64,000 bases of DNA from Peronospora farinosa. Taxonomy: Eukaryota; Oomycota; Peronosporomycetes; Peronosporales; Peronosporaceae. Positions 22,894-33,200 of this stretch are shown piece after piece. Numbering within the stretch: the stretch's first letter is position 1; the number at the start of each line of letters is the position of its first letter. Where the stretch lies: contig CANTFK010000987.1 in the NCBI GenBank assembly GCA_947646735.1, positions 1 to 64,000 of the forward strand, read 5' to 3'. The position numbers and the translations under genes were made by a program. Below the pieces are notes generated by a model. The model searched no databases. It was not told the DNA's origin and saw only the letters and a list, made by a program, of their open reading frames with translations.

Positions 22894-23257
22894 AGAAACA
22901 ATCCGTTTCTTTTTTCATTAGAAATACGACCACTTGGACTCATTTTGTCGCAAATTTGGAACTGAGCATGGAAAAAAAGGTCTCATTTTTTTATTCTTTA
23001 CTTTCATTATCCATACACTTGAGGTTACAAAAAAAACATAAAAAAATACCCACTGTACCTGCGACAGTTTATAGTGTATGTACTAATAACCCCATCCCGG
23101 TTCGCAATCATACTTTCTAGCCAATCATATCCATCCAAGACACGATTTCCACCAATCATCACACGCCCTTTTCCCCACCAGTCAAAATAAAAAACGAATG
23201 GTCAGGATTTAATTGAGCTCCTCGTCCATAAGACTCCAAGCAGCACCAATTCTTGCA
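22894..23257. other. Shared divergent promoter region of the carrier and EF-G genes
   Basis: These 364 bp separate the two start codons. The carrier side has the initiator noted at 22952-22967. The EF-G side has a C/A-rich tract and a short upstream open frame, ATG to TAA, at 23198-23212 (four codons plus stop) just before the EF-G start. Confidence 0.5.
22952..22967 (-). promoter_or_regulatory. Oomycete-type core promoter (initiator plus flanking element) of the carrier gene
   Basis: The minus strand reads GCTCAGTTCCAAATTT, 58 bp upstream of the carrier start codon. It matches the published oomycete core GCTCATTYYNCAWTTT at 14 of 16 positions. Transcription would start within the TCAGTTCC part. 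Confidence 0.55.
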
Positions 23258-25555
23258 ATGCATTGGCTCCATTTATCCCGTGCCATTACAAGTCTACGTC
23301 GTCGTCCATCTCCTTCCCTCCATCTCACGTCCACGACGTCCTTTCTTTTTCGAAATCATAGTGCTGCTGCTGTTGTGTCCGATCCAAATGTCCCACCACC
23401 TTTTGTCCCGGGGTTTCCTGTTCCAAATGGCTACATGAAAAACCTTCGGAACATTGGGATTTCTGCTCATATTGACTCTGGCAAAACCACGTTAACTGAA
23501 CGAATTCTCTTTTATACGGGACGGATTCATACAATTCATGATGTACGTGGGAAAGACGGCGTCGGTGCGAAAATGGATTCCATGGACTTGGAACGGGAAA
23601 AAGGCATTACGATTCAATCGGCAGCAACTTATTGTTCCTGGAAAGAGTCAAATATTAATATTATTGATACACCGGGTCATGTGGATTTTACAATTGAAGT
23701 TGAACGAGCCCTTCGTGTTTTAGATGGTGGGGTCCTTGTTCTTTGTGGTGTCTCTGGCGTACAGAGTCAATCCCTTACGGTGGATAAACAGATGAAACGA
23801 TACGGTGTTCCACGTATTGCATTTATCAATAAACTTGATCGAATGGGTGCAAACCCTTGGAAAGTTATTGAAGATTTACGGACGCAACTTAAACTCAATG
23901 CGTGGGCTTTACAAGTTCCAATTGGTACTGAAAACAACTTGGAAGGTGTCGTGGACCTTTTGACTATGAAGGCTTTACGTAACAAGGGCGAGAGTGGGGA
24001 AGTGATTGAAGAGAGTGACGAGATACCGGCTGATGTCCGTCTACTAGCGGAGAAAAAACGGTTGGAACTCATTGAAGCACTTGCAGATGTCGATGATGAC
24101 ATTGCAGAGATATTTTTGATGGAAGAAGAGCCGAGTATTGAGCAACTAAAGGATGCCATTCGTCGTGCTACGATTGCGCACAAGTTTGTACCGGCAATGA
24201 TGGGCTCAGCATTCAAGAATCGTGGTGTGCAGCCAATGTTGGACGGCGTCGTTTCGTATTTGCCGAGCCCGTCGGAGATTGAGAATTTTGCTCTCGACCA
24301 GGCAAACAGTGAGGCTCGTGTGAGTGTACCGTGCTCTCCAGAGGCACCATTACTAGCGCTGGCTTTCAAGCTCGAGGAGGGCAAGTTTGGTCAGCTTACA
24401 TACATGCGCGTGTACTCTGGTACGCTCAAACGTGGCGGCTTCATTTACAACATGAGCGACATGAAGCGTATTAAGGTGCCGCGTCTGGTAAAGATGCACT
24501 CGAATGAGATGGAAGAGGTGGAGGAGGTTGGTGCTGGTGATGTCGTTGCCATGTTTGGTGTTGAATGTGCCAGTATGGACACGTTCAGTGACACAAACCA
24601 GGGCAAGTTTACAATGACGAGTCTGCACGTGCCCGAGCCGGTTATGTCTTTGGCCGTCACGCCCAAAAACAAGCAGCAGGTTGGCAACTTTTCCAAAGCG
24701 CTTAATCGTTTTCAAAAAGAGGATCCGACATTTCGCGTGCGTGTGGATGATGACAGCAAGGAAACGATCATCAGTGGTATGGGTGAGCTTCATTTGCAGA
24801 TCTACGTCGAGCGTATGAAGCGTGAATACAGCGTGGACGTGGAGACTGGTGCGCCGCAGGTAAACTACCGCGAGACGATTCGTCAGCGCAGTGAGTTCAA
24901 CTACCTTCACAAGAAGCAGAGTGGCGGTTCTGGACAATACGCCCGTGTGGTGGGATACGTTGAACCACTCACAGACGAAGAGGTGGAAGAGCTTGTCAAC
25001 GAGGGTAACACTTCGGGTGTCGTGTTCAAGAACGCAATTGTCGGTAACGCTATTCCGCCCGAGTACATTGCGGCGTGTGCAAAGGGTGTGAACGATGCTG
25101 TCCAGAAGGGTTGGCTTATCGGCCACCCCGTACAACGGATGCGTGTAGTGGTGAATGATGGCCAGTCACACTCGGTGGATTCGAGCGAGCTTGCTTTCCG
25201 CACGGCCATGGTGCTGGCTATTCGTCAGGCGTTTTTGAAAGCTGAGCCGTGTATTCTTGAGCCCGTAATGGCTGTGGAAGTGGAAGTACCTAATGAGTTC
25301 CAAGGTACGGCTATTGCCGAAGTGAACCGTCGTCGTGGTCTTATCAACAGCAGTGATGCCGATGACATGCAGACGGTTGTCAAGTGCGACGTGCCGTTGC
25401 AAAATATGTTTGGTTTCTCGACCGACTTGCGATCATCTACACAAGGCAAGGGCGAGTTTACAATGGAGTACAAGACTCATGGTATTGTCATGCGTGATAT
25501 GCAAGAGAAGCTAATGAACGAGTACGAGAAAGCACAAGCTGCCAAGAACAAGTAG
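23258..25555 (+). CDS. GFM1: Mitochondrial translation elongation factor G (mtEF-G1)
   Basis: A single exon of 765 residues encodes the translocase GTPase of mitochondrial ribosomes. Residues 1-40 are basic and hydroxylated with few acids, a matrix-targeting presequence. The GTPase motifs are AHIDSGKT (70-77), the [22 protein letters not shown] switch I region, DTPGH (137-141) and NKLD (191-194). Domains II-V follow in normal order, with the EF-G domain IV/V pattern GSGQYARV and the closing G2-like [18 protein letters not shown] stretch. Length fits GFM1 rather than GFM2 (domain IV is intact). The start is the first ATG in frame; upstream in-frame codons begin only with TTG. It is divergent from the carrier gene. 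Confidence 0.95.
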   Translation: MHWLHLSRAITSLRRRPSPSLHLTSTTSFLFRNHSAAAVVSDPNVPPPFVPGFPVPNGYMKNLRNIGISAHIDSGKTTLTERILFYTGRIHTIHDVRGKDGVGAKMDSMDLEREKGITIQSAATYCSWKESNINIIDTPGHVDFTIEVERALRVLDGGVLVLCGVSGVQSQSLTVDKQMKRYGVPRIAFINKLDRMGANPWKVIEDLRTQLKLNAWALQVPIGTENNLEGVVDLLTMKALRNKGESGEVIEESDEIPADVRLLAEKKRLELIEALADVDDDIAEIFLMEEEPSIEQLKDAIRRATIAHKFVPAMMGSAFKNRGVQPMLDGVVSYLPSPSEIENFALDQANSEARVSVPCSPEAPLLALAFKLEEGKFGQLTYMRVYSGTLKRGGFIYNMSDMKRIKVPRLVKMHSNEMEEVEEVGAGDVVAMFGVECASMDTFSDTNQGKFTMTSLHVPEPVMSLAVTPKNKQQVGNFSKALNRFQKEDPTFRVRVDDDSKETIISGMGELHLQIYVERMKREYSVDVETGAPQVNYRETIRQRSEFNYLHKKQSGGSGQYARVVGYVEPLTDEEVEELVNEGNTSGVVFKNAIVGNAIPPEYIAACAKGVNDAVQKGWLIGHPVQRMRVVVNDGQSHSVDSSELAFRTAMVLAIRQAFLKAEPCILEPVMAVEVEVPNEFQGTAIAEVNRRRGLINSSDADDMQTVVKCDVPLQNMFGFSTDLRSSTQGKGEFTMEYKTHGIVMRDMQEKLMNEYEKAQAAKNK

Positions 25556-25736
25556 ATTTGATACAGATACTCGACAATAGATGATGATGGGGTTGTCCTT
25601 GTTTCACCACACATGGAAGTCAACGATAACATAACAACAACAACCTCCCCCCTGCCTCATATTTGTAGTCTCGAAGCACCCCATTGTTCAGCTTTCTTTT
25701 CCATCTCAAAGTCGTTACAGCTACCAATTCCTCAAA

Positions 25737-26466
25737 ATGGATTATTATCGCATACTAAACGTTACCAGGTCGTGCTTTCATGAACCTCTTTGTCATATCA
25801 TCCCATTGCATCTTGTAACTCGTCTCTCATGCTCGTAACAAGTTAGAAGTGCATCGTCCAAGGAGATTAAAACCGCTTACTTTCAACTTGGTACGTGATG
25901 ATCTTGACTCTCTTTCCAATGCTCTTCTTCTTCTCAACTCAGCTCAACTCTCTTCGATAGCAAAATCTCTCCATCCAGATGTGACTGGCAATGATCCGAT
26001 CAAAGCCGAACGCTTCAAACACATCAGTGAAGCTCATTCCGTACTCTCGGACGTCAAAAAACGAGGTGAATACGATGCTTCCCGTCCAATTCAGAGCTTT
26101 CAGTCGTACGATACATCAGGAAAGACCCAACATCCCTATGCTGCTACTGAAGGTGCCCCGGACCTTCAAGCACGTCCTCTCTATGGTATTGATGAAGAGG
26201 TGTGGCTTGCACACCATTATGGACCAGAAGCTGCTCGACGGAATGGCATGCCATCACGTTATTACGGGATGAATGTCGTCGAAGAACAGCTTGAACAAGA
26301 ACGGGAACGGATTCGTCGTCATCAACGGCACTTGAAACTCAATCGAACGGCCGGGTATTTCGTACGACGTGATGCCCGTTTGAAGAAAAAATTGCAAGAA
26401 GAACAAGCTCAAGCAAAAGATGCAGGAGACAAGGACGAGTCGAAGGACGGCTGCGTTATCACTTGA
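25737..26466 (+). CDS. Small DnaJ-domain (type III J) protein ending in a CaaX-like box
   Basis: Three exons (25737-25768, 25847-25890, 25961-26466; phases 2 then 1) encode 193 residues. The J domain is formed across all exons: MDYYRILNVTRSASSKEIK, then AYFQLAKSLHPDVTG (HPD motif intact), then RFKHISEAHSVLSD. The J domain is at the N-terminus, followed by a YGPEAARRNGMPSRYYG segment and a charged coiled tail. J proteins stimulate Hsp70 ATPase. The last four residues are CVIT, which fits a C-terminal prenylation box and would anchor it to a membrane. The splice model is supported by restoration of helix II. Confidence 0.85.
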
Positions 26467-26481
26467 ACTAGCAGCGAGAAA

Positions 26482-27195
26482 TCACTGGACGGACATCGCT
26501 AGAGAGAGTGGAGAGAGGAGAATAGCTATCTCACAGCCAATTCCATTATTCCACGATTTCTTGTGGCAAGTCCTGAAGTCCCAGTGCGTACGAGTACAAC
26601 CTGGCATCAATTGCATCCTTTTACGTCCTTCCAACCACTTGACAAGATCTTTTAACGGAGCATGCACGACTTGAATGATTTCATCTTGTTCCAAGTGCTG
26701 TTGCAATGGAATTTGCTGTTCTTCCTCTTGTACTTCCACGAGCAACAATCTGCCTTTTCCATTGGTAATGCCTTGATCATTCACCATTGGTGGTCCCATG
26801 TGCAGCACCCGTGAGCCCATATATCCCGTCTCTTCTTTCAATTCTCTCATAGCAGCTATTTCAGGGGCTTCGACTGGATCAATAAGTGCAATTGTATCGG
26901 ATAAAGTCTTTGGGTGTGTAGTTGTACGTTCCAAGCCCGTCCATTGTCGTTCAGAGCCTTGAGCATTTAAAAACAAGATACGTTTGAGACGAAGCCATGG
27001 ATTTTCAAACAAAGTGTCTTCCGAGATAATCCTTGGAAGCTGTCGATTGTCACGTCCCAAGACGGAAAAAGTAGCTGAAAAAACGACAGGTACACGACGA
27101 CAGGAGACAGAACGTGATGGTGCTTGGAATCCGTGAAAAGCCTTTGCACGGTAGCAAAGCCAAGAACGTCGAGTATACTGCATCGTAATCTCCAT
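26482..27195 (-). pseudogene. Nudix hydrolase (ADP-ribose pyrophosphatase type) with internal deletion and frameshift
   Basis: The frame resembles NUDT5/ADP-sugar pyrophosphatases: ISEDTLFENPWLRLKRILFL, then GLERTTTHPKTLSDTIALI, then a Nudix box part, IDPVEAPEIAAMRELKEETG. The roughly 32 residues that normally separate those parts (the strand with V.QFRPP and the E.PAG turn) are missing in frame, which also removes the first glycine of the Nudix box. Near the end the frame reads LEGRKRMQL..., but the neighbouring frame holds the family's C-terminal pattern (DAIDARLYSYALGLQ, ending at a stop at 26546), so a one-base indel sits near 26612. The Nudix fold should not form properly. An assembly error could produce the frameshift but not easily the clean internal loss. 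Confidence 0.72.
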
Positions 27196-27331
27196 GGTCT
27201 CAATCCAAGCAACTGACGTTGTGAACCGCACAACACAAAAGATGAACACTGTTGGAAACAGCTATAGTAAAGTCAAGTAAACTTGAGTCGATTGGTGGTG
27301 ATGTTATGCACAACCTCTAGCAAAAAGTTTA

Positions 27332-29019
27332 TCACTTTCCTACGACAAGAGGTAGATCCACCTTGGTCTGCACGTCGAGATAAGCTGGACACACGACACG
27401 CACTTCAAACTCGTATTTGCCTGTATCATTGAATCAAATGTACAAGTTTTACAAGACAATAAAACACACAATAGATCATAACAGCAAATACCTCGAGTCT
27501 CTGGTCCCAAGAACCCCACTTTCTGGACGACTTGCTGAGATAGATCCACACACTGTTGTTGGACAATGAATGGCAATACAGATCAGACAATAGCATTTAA
27601 ACACAAAGATAAATGAAATAAAGCGACTCGTACCTTCCAAGCTGAATACAACCGGCCAGTTCCTTTGTCAACAACGAGAAACCACACGTGTTCCTTGCGA
27701 AATGGACTTTTCGAGTCCACGTGGTCGTAAAAGGTAGCAGCTAGTGGCGCCGTTTCACCGGCTTTTAGGTGCTGTCGTTGTAGAGTGGTTTGCAGGGTAA
27801 GCCAATCGCCAGGCTGGATGGTCGGCTCATCAAGAACAACGAGCGTCGTTTCCTTCAAGCACAAGTCTGGCAACTGTCCCTCAATAGCCGCCACTCGTTC
27901 CTTCTGATCGCGCAAAGCTACCTCATCCGGCACGAGACTTCCCTGTGCAATGCTGGAAAGTAGCGACAGTGCACGCAGCAGTGGGATAGCAGGGTACGCC
28001 CGTTTCGCCAATTCTTTTGCAGCGATCGTCGCAAAAGCATCCACGAGGAAGGGCAACTCAAGCAGGACCTTTTGGAACCTCTGATCCACCCACAACGGAC
28101 GTGACACCCCCCGTAGTTTCTCTCGACGTAGATACTGGTACAAGGCCAGCATATTCTCACGTGCCACTGGGTTCTCGTGCTTGCGAATCCGGCCAAGGAC
28201 TTCACTTGGCAATGCTTTTGCAGCTTCCATTTTTTTTGCAAATTTAGTGTGCATTTTGGCACGAAGTTGCGTCTCGTTTCGAACACTGTCCGACATTCCT
28301 GCTCCAGCTCCAGCCATTTCATCACAGGACAAGAGCAGTTCGACCACATCATGAACACTCATTTTCTCAGTCAAAGCGTCAACAAAACTCGTACGAGTTG
28401 CACGTGAAATCTGCGTCCGATCCCAACGTCCAGCCGACTTTTGCAACCAGTAGACAAGGTAGACCACACCGGCAAAAATGCCTCCAAAATATACCAGCAT
28501 AAACACCGAGCCCGTGCCACCATTAGAACCACTAAATGCCGAAGCAAATGCCACATCCATGAGCATCGATTGACGGCCATCCGGATGGCCATATTTACGG
28601 TAATTCTCAATACTTTGGGGATTCGTGAGCGCTTCGTATGCTTTTGTGACGCGAGCGAATTGACTCGTGGCCAAGGGATTGGCCAAATTCTTGTCCGGAT
28701 GCAATTGTCGCCCGAGGGCACGAAATGCCTTTTTTATTTCACGTGACGTTGCAGTGTCACTGATGCCTAATATTTCGTACGGGTCAAACACCCCCGACGT
28801 ATCGACACTTTGTAACGCCCACAAACACCGCCCGAGGAGCCCACAGGCGACGGATAAGAAGGCCACATGCACTGCAAACCCACGTGAACGAAGCTTCTTG
28901 GGTGCAGTCAAGACGCGGTAGATCGTAAAACATGTTGCAGGTACAACGTAGAGTGCTAGCATCACACCTGCAAACGCATAGAAGGCACCATCTGCTTCGG
29001 ACACGAGCTCGGGTTCCAT
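27332..29019 (-). CDS. SEC63: SEC63-type ER translocon J-domain protein
   Basis: Three exons (29019-27634, 27552-27492, 27420-27332) encode 511 residues. Two membrane segments lie at the N-terminus (about 14-35 and 48-68). A lumenal J domain follows, DPYEILGISDTATSREIKKA, with an HPDK motif (LHPDKN), and then a third membrane segment (VFMLVYFGGIFAGVVYLVYW). The rest is a cytosolic Sec63/Brl domain ending after the last intron with GKYEFEVRVVCPAYLDVQTK. SEC63 recruits BiP to the Sec61 channel for post-translational import and helps open the channel. The protein is shorter than yeast Sec63 (663 aa), mainly by lacking a long acidic tail. The start is the first ATG after an in-frame GTG. Confidence 0.9.
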
Positions 29020-29641
29020 TGTTACTTTGGAGATATGCCACGTCACTGGAATGTTACTTGATTGTGATGTTTCACATGAGTGACATGGGTGGCGGTCAAA
29101 TGTTCGTGTGTATTGATGTACTGCTACTTCACAAACAATGGTGTGACATAATTAATAGGTTCAATATATTATTATTATAAATCGACCACAATTTAATTAA
29201 TTTTGGGCACTAACCAAACGCGTTTCTGCTTGGAATATTAAAAAGAAGTTGTGAATAAAATTACTCAGTTCAATTTGTTAGACGAGCCAGCCATAGCATG
29301 CATGCAATTCATTAAAACCAGATTGATCTCGAGATACGAAATGGCTGCGTCCTATACAAATTGCAGTCTTTTTGCAATACAAAAGGGCGCTTGGTTCAGG
29401 AATAGACATTTCACAGCTTTGTGGGATGTCGAAATTCCGACACAAAGAGAGATCCCTGAACATGTCAGTTCTCGACAAAATGGTCGTCGGGGTCAAGCTA
29501 CAACTGAGACGGTGCACATCCAGTACCAGACTCACGACCAGAACTGTTGGTAAAAAGACCAACTCTGTACCTGGTAGGATTGCGACGCATCCTATCACCA
29601 TCAAGCCGCCTTCAAAGCTAGAAATTCTATACTAATACGAA

Positions 29642-29642
<1 letters not shown>

Positions 29643-29673
<31 letters not shown>

Positions 29674-29678
29674 TACGA
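29643..29678. repeat. CCACGA hexamer array
   Basis: Five perfect CCACGA units (29643-29672) are followed by one CTACGA. It is a simple-sequence repeat in a non-coding spacer. Confidence 0.9.
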
Positions 29679-29868
29679 ACAAAACATGTGGTTAATCTTC
29701 TTGACGTTTTGCAGTTCATTACGAACACCCCATCCAAATTGAGAGCCGTGGCGACGTCATCACAAAAACAGCAGAACAATCAGAACAATCAGCTTCACCT
29801 ATCAAGTTGCTTGTTAAGACGCAAGCGAAAGGTGAATTTAGAATGAGAAATTTCATGTCTCCAGAGAC

Positions 29869-30021
29869 TTTTTGCTGCGAAAAGCGTCAAGGCGTTCGTC
29901 AACGGTTGGCCTAACAAATAGTCTACCCGTTGACGAACGCCTTGGCAGCAAAAAGGTCGTAGAAAGTAGGCCAACCGTTGACGAACGCGGACTAAAAGAT
30001 AGTTCAACCATTGACGAACGC
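29869..30021. repeat. Inverted repeat plus spaced direct copies of CGTTGACGAACGC
   Basis: Arm 1 (29869-29905, TTTTTGCTGC...AAGGCGTTCGTCAACGG) pairs with arm 2 (29927-29954, CCGTTGACGAACGCCTTGGC and GCAAAAA) except for a 9-base insert in arm 1; the loop is about 21 nt. The core CGTTGACGAACGC recurs at 29928-29940 and 29976-29988, and as CATTGACGAACGC at 30009-30021. Its reverse complement is at 29892-29904. Confidence 0.85.
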
Positions 30022-30474
30022 CTTGAAGCAAAAAGGTCTCGATTCACTCTTCGCAGCAATTTCCAAGTCTGCGTGTTTTTGGGGCTTGATATAGTCGAGT
30101 ACAGCTTTTTCGAACCTTTTCCCCGTGCACTACGGTGGGCTATGCAAGTGGATCAGTTGGTAAAGGTTTTGCGGCTGCATTTTTCTCCACTTTGACTCGA
30201 GCAGGTTCAATAGTTTAAACACATTCATTAACCCGTTTCCACCATAACATCATCCGTAAGTATGACCTTATGGACGTCGTCGTGCAAAATCTGTGGATAT
30301 ACCTCTTGAAATCGGACTAAAAACATGTCAGTCATATTGTCCGACGATAAATTTTTAAAAATTTAGTCGAATCTCTTTACACGCTCTCTATTATTAATTA
30401 TTGCAGTAGTTCCGCATCTTACAAGAGCGACATGGGGTAACGTTTGCGTCACTCTAGCGCAACATCCCATTACC

Positions 30475-31143
30475 ATGACGAGTCCCACGCAGCAACAACA
30501 AGACCACAAGGTTCACCAGGTCGGCTTAGATGAGCTACATGAAGAATTGGACACCACACCTGTGCACGCCGCAGCCCGCACGGGTTGCTTTGAAGATCTC
30601 CGTGAGATTCTACTAGCTGACGCCACGCAGGTCATGGCACTCGACAAGTACGGATTGACGCCTCTGCATTGGGCGTGTGACCGTGGAGAGGCTGCAATAG
30701 CCCGTTTCTTACTGCAACACGGCGCAGATGTCAACGCTGTAGAGCAACGAATGTTCAAGCGACGACCGCTGCATTTTGCTGTCCTGGCGACTTCCGAGGC
30801 GACGGTACTCGAACTTTTAGCGTACCACGCTAATGTACTGGTCGTGGACTACCGCGGATGGGCGCCGATCCATGGAGCAGCTTATAATGGACATGTGGGC
30901 TCCTTAACAGCATTATTGGACGCTGGAGCGAGCGTCGTCACGCAGTTGACGAAGCGGCATGAGACGGCGTTGCACGTCGCTGCTAGTCAAGGAAACATAG
31001 AGGCCATTCAGCTGTTATTGAAGCATAATTCTGACGATCGAAACCTGTTGGGAATAAAAGATGGAGATCATTTCACAGCGGAAGAGGTGGCCGCTCGCAG
31101 TGGATTCGAGGATATTGCGCGTCTGCTAGGCATGCAACGCTAA
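30475..31143 (+). CDS. Ankyrin-repeat protein
   Basis: A single exon encodes 222 residues, nearly all ankyrin repeats. Repeat starts are visible at TTPVHAAARTG, GLTPLHWACDRGEAAIARFL, RRPLHFAVLATSEATVLELL, GWAPIHGAAYNGHVGSLTAL and ETALHVAASQGNIEAIQLL, with a partial cap AEEVAARSGFEDIARLL. That makes five to six repeats, forming a protein-binding solenoid. There is no signal peptide or membrane segment, so it is probably cytosolic or nuclear. No other domain gives a specific role. The ATG at 30475 lies shortly after several stops and is the only reasonable start. Confidence 0.88.
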   Translation: MTSPTQQQQDHKVHQVGLDELHEELDTTPVHAAARTGCFEDLREILLADATQVMALDKYGLTPLHWACDRGEAAIARFLLQHGADVNAVEQRMFKRRPLHFAVLATSEATVLELLAYHANVLVVDYRGWAPIHGAAYNGHVGSLTALLDAGASVVTQLTKRHETALHVAASQGNIEAIQLLLKHNSDDRNLLGIKDGDHFTAEEVAARSGFEDIARLLGMQR

Positions 31144-31393
31144 GCTTTTTACGTGCCAAGTTTGAGCACAGAATATGTAGTACGAGTCTTTGATGTTGCC
31201 GAGAATGCAGCGTAGCGACAGCACGTTGACCAGATTGACTGGATCGGCATGGGGAAGATGGCTGATAGGCTGTCACTAGATAGTGCAGCTGTCGGGTGGG
31301 CTGTAAAAGCCTGATCAAGTCGCAAGGGGGGGGGAGTTATTACGTCATTGAAATAACATGCAGGCAAAAAGACAAGTTGGTTGGATACGATGT

Positions 31394-31476
31394 GCGTCCC
31401 GATCAAAGAGATAGAGAGACAGAGATCATGAGACTGTCTATCTCTTTCAAGTCTGTCGATTCGCTATATACGCAAG
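31394..31476 (-). repeat. Dispersed repeat, copy 1 (inverted relative to copy 2)
   Basis: The minus strand reads CTTGCGTATATAGCGAATCG, then AGATAGACAGT, GTCTCTCTATCT and GGGACGC. The same blocks in the same order occur on the plus strand at 34076-34137. The segment also contains its own imperfect hairpin (AAAGAGATAG...CTATCTCTTT). Confidence 0.75.
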
Positions 31477-31836
31477 TCTTTTGACAAAAAATGTTGCTGG
31501 AAAGAAAGATTCAATCCCCATCGTAAAATTCAGACCAAAGATGCTATGGCGATTCGACGTTTGCAACCTATCCATCGCTTACAATTGATGATTAGTCCTT
31601 GTCTATAAAATAGGTTACGCGATTGTTGTTTGACGGTGACGCTGTTGCATATTGTCGTGATATGAAATATGTGAGTGCAAGATACCAACCACCACAGATG
31701 ACCGATGCATATGTTAAGTCAATTATAAGAGTGACACGAATTCTTCTCGTCGAAAACGGATCGTGCATCGGTCGTGTAGACTAAAGAAGCAATCGACATT
31801 GCCCACTGTTGCTCTCTTGAGCTGGCGTTGCTTTTT

Positions 31837-32481
31837 ATGCAGAACGTCGATTACGGCAGAGCATTTAAACTTCAACATGCATTTCAGAAGATTAGACGAT
31901 TTAGCACCGTAAGCAGCGATTTAATCGACGATTTAACATGCAAAACAACACGTTCTCTCATTGTTATCCTAATGTCACTTGAAGTCGCCGTCAACCTCAT
32001 GGGTACAAGTGCAAGACGAGCCTTCCTTCCTTCCCTCATACCCTTAACCACCCGCGACGGAAGCGATCGATGGCTTGGTGCTGCAACTAGAGCCGTATGT
32101 ATATTCAATACGTACGTCGTTGTTGCCTACACCTCAAAGATTATTGCTGCCACAAGCGCGTGTTTCTCGCAGCTTGAAGCAGGCTGCACGAGATTTGACG
32201 TTTGGAAATTAATAATGAGAGGTTTTTCAACCAGCTTTTGTGTGGACATGAGACAGCGTCTACCACACACATTAACTTTCGCGATAGTCGTTTCAGTTCT
32301 GCTGGTTCAACTTGGGCTGGGAAGGGCGTGGTTGAATTGCATGCGGGGAAGGGGTTCACGCGGATTGGTCCGGCTTCGCGCCCAGAGCCACCTCGCATTC
32401 GCCCAAAAAAAACGGGCTCTTCTCAGTCCCGGGCTCGTCTGCCCCGCACAAAACTTGCTTGGAATTCTGGCTCCTGAATAA
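31837..32481 (+). CDS. Doubtful hypothetical protein
   Basis: An uninterrupted frame of 214 residues starts at the first ATG (31837). It has several hydrophobic stretches (SLIVILMSLEVAVNLMG, TFAIVVSVLLVQLGLG), a basic C-terminal third and no recognisable domain. A frame this long is expected to occur about once by chance in a window of this size, and base composition gives no clear coding signal. It overlaps the promoter side of the next gene. Listed because it is open, but it may be non-coding. Confidence 0.2.
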   Translation: MQNVDYGRAFKLQHAFQKIRRFSTVSSDLIDDLTCKTTRSLIVILMSLEVAVNLMGTSARRAFLPSLIPLTTRDGSDRWLGAATRAVCIFNTYVVVAYTSKIIAATSACFSQLEAGCTRFDVWKLIMRGFSTSFCVDMRQRLPHTLTFAIVVSVLLVQLGLGRAWLNCMRGRGSRGLVRLRAQSHLAFAQKKRALLSPGLVCPAQNLLGILAPE

Positions 32482-32505
32482 AAAGCGGTGGACGTCGCCG
32501 GATTC

Positions 32506-32521
32506 GCTCATTTTCGCTTTT
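32506..32521 (+). promoter_or_regulatory. Oomycete-type initiator upstream of the acidic hypothetical gene
   Basis: The sequence GCTCATTTTCGCTTTT fits the oomycete core GCTCATTYYNCAWTTT at most positions and lies 83 bp before the start codon at 32604. Confidence 0.55.
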
Positions 32522-32603
32522 CTTCTCTACCGAATCACAGCGAAGTAAAATATAAAATCAAATAAAAAACCGACTTTACATTTCGGCACGACCTTTAGAT
32601 TCC

Positions 32604-33200
32604 ATGAAACGATCTCGTGCCTGTGATGACCTGGTGGCACTGGCTGCCGAGACTTCAGATGACACCAGTAAAAACAGTGACATATTGCATTGCAATCAAG
32701 ATACATGGACGTCCTTTGTCGAGGGTCCAACGACACATCGACTAAAACGTTCCCGAGCTGCTGGTAGTAGCTCCAGTAACGAAGCAGAGGATCAGGAAGT
32801 GCAAATGAGAGACTCTTTGCAGTTTGTATTGGACATGAAGGATCTTGAGGAGATGACGATGAGCTCGACATTATCGGTTCAGGATGATGATACTTTGCCA
32901 TTACGACGGAATTCACGAGAGAAGATGCTGTTGCAGAAAAAGAAGCAACGTATTACCGAGATTACTAGCAGTTTCAAGGATTGTAGTATCCACGACAAGG
33001 ACGCGAGGAATCTGCATCATCCGCCATCGCGGCTGACGAAACCAGAGTTCATGGAAACACCTGAAACACCAGAGCCTCGGATTCTTCGAGGCTTGTGCTA
33101 TCCACGCAAGACGAGGTGCATTGATCCACTTGATAAGCGACAGGCACAGTCGTTTGACATGTCGGCATTGATAATGCTATCTCTATCACCGAAACGGTGA
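32604..33200 (+). CDS. Unrecognised hydrophilic protein
   Basis: A single exon encodes 198 residues. It begins MKRSRACDDLVALAAETSDD and is rich in Ser, Asp, Glu, Lys and Arg, with a possible bipartite nuclear signal (THRLKRSRAAG) and a coiled/basic segment REKMLLQKKKQRITEITSSF. The C-terminal part PETPEPRILRGLCYPRKTR is compact and may be the conserved core. No domain was recognised. Support comes from an oomycete-type initiator 83 bp upstream, a single good ATG, and an open frame through a region of higher GC than its flanks. It is probably a lineage-specific nuclear protein. Confidence 0.6.
   Translation: MKRSRACDDLVALAAETSDDTSKNSDILHCNQDTWTSFVEGPTTHRLKRSRAAGSSSSNEAEDQEVQMRDSLQFVLDMKDLEEMTMSSTLSVQDDDTLPLRRNSREKMLLQKKKQRITEITSSFKDCSIHDKDARNLHHPPSRLTKPEFMETPETPEPRILRGLCYPRKTRCIDPLDKRQAQSFDMSALIMLSLSPKR

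Larger units (their letters stand above)
29020..30474. other. 1.45-kb gene-poor spacer with several repeats
   Basis: Upstream of SEC63 and of the ankyrin gene there is no convincing gene. A frame reading VHYEHPIQIESRGDVITKTA near 29717-29790 looks protein-like but is short and has no clear start. The stretch holds a CCACGA hexamer array (29643-29678) and an inverted/direct repeat cluster (29869-30021), listed separately. Confidence 0.45.
31144..32603. other. 1.46-kb spacer with a weak open frame and a promoter
   Basis: It contains a dispersed repeat copy (31394-31476), a run of nine G residues near 31326, an uncertain open frame at 31837-32481 and an initiator at 32506-32521. No other gene was recognised. 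Confidence 0.5.

Noticed and set aside
24353..25135. A 260-codon minus-strand frame
   Set aside because: It lies entirely antisense to mitochondrial EF-G, whose motifs are unmistakable; the frame is an artefact of codon bias on the other strand.
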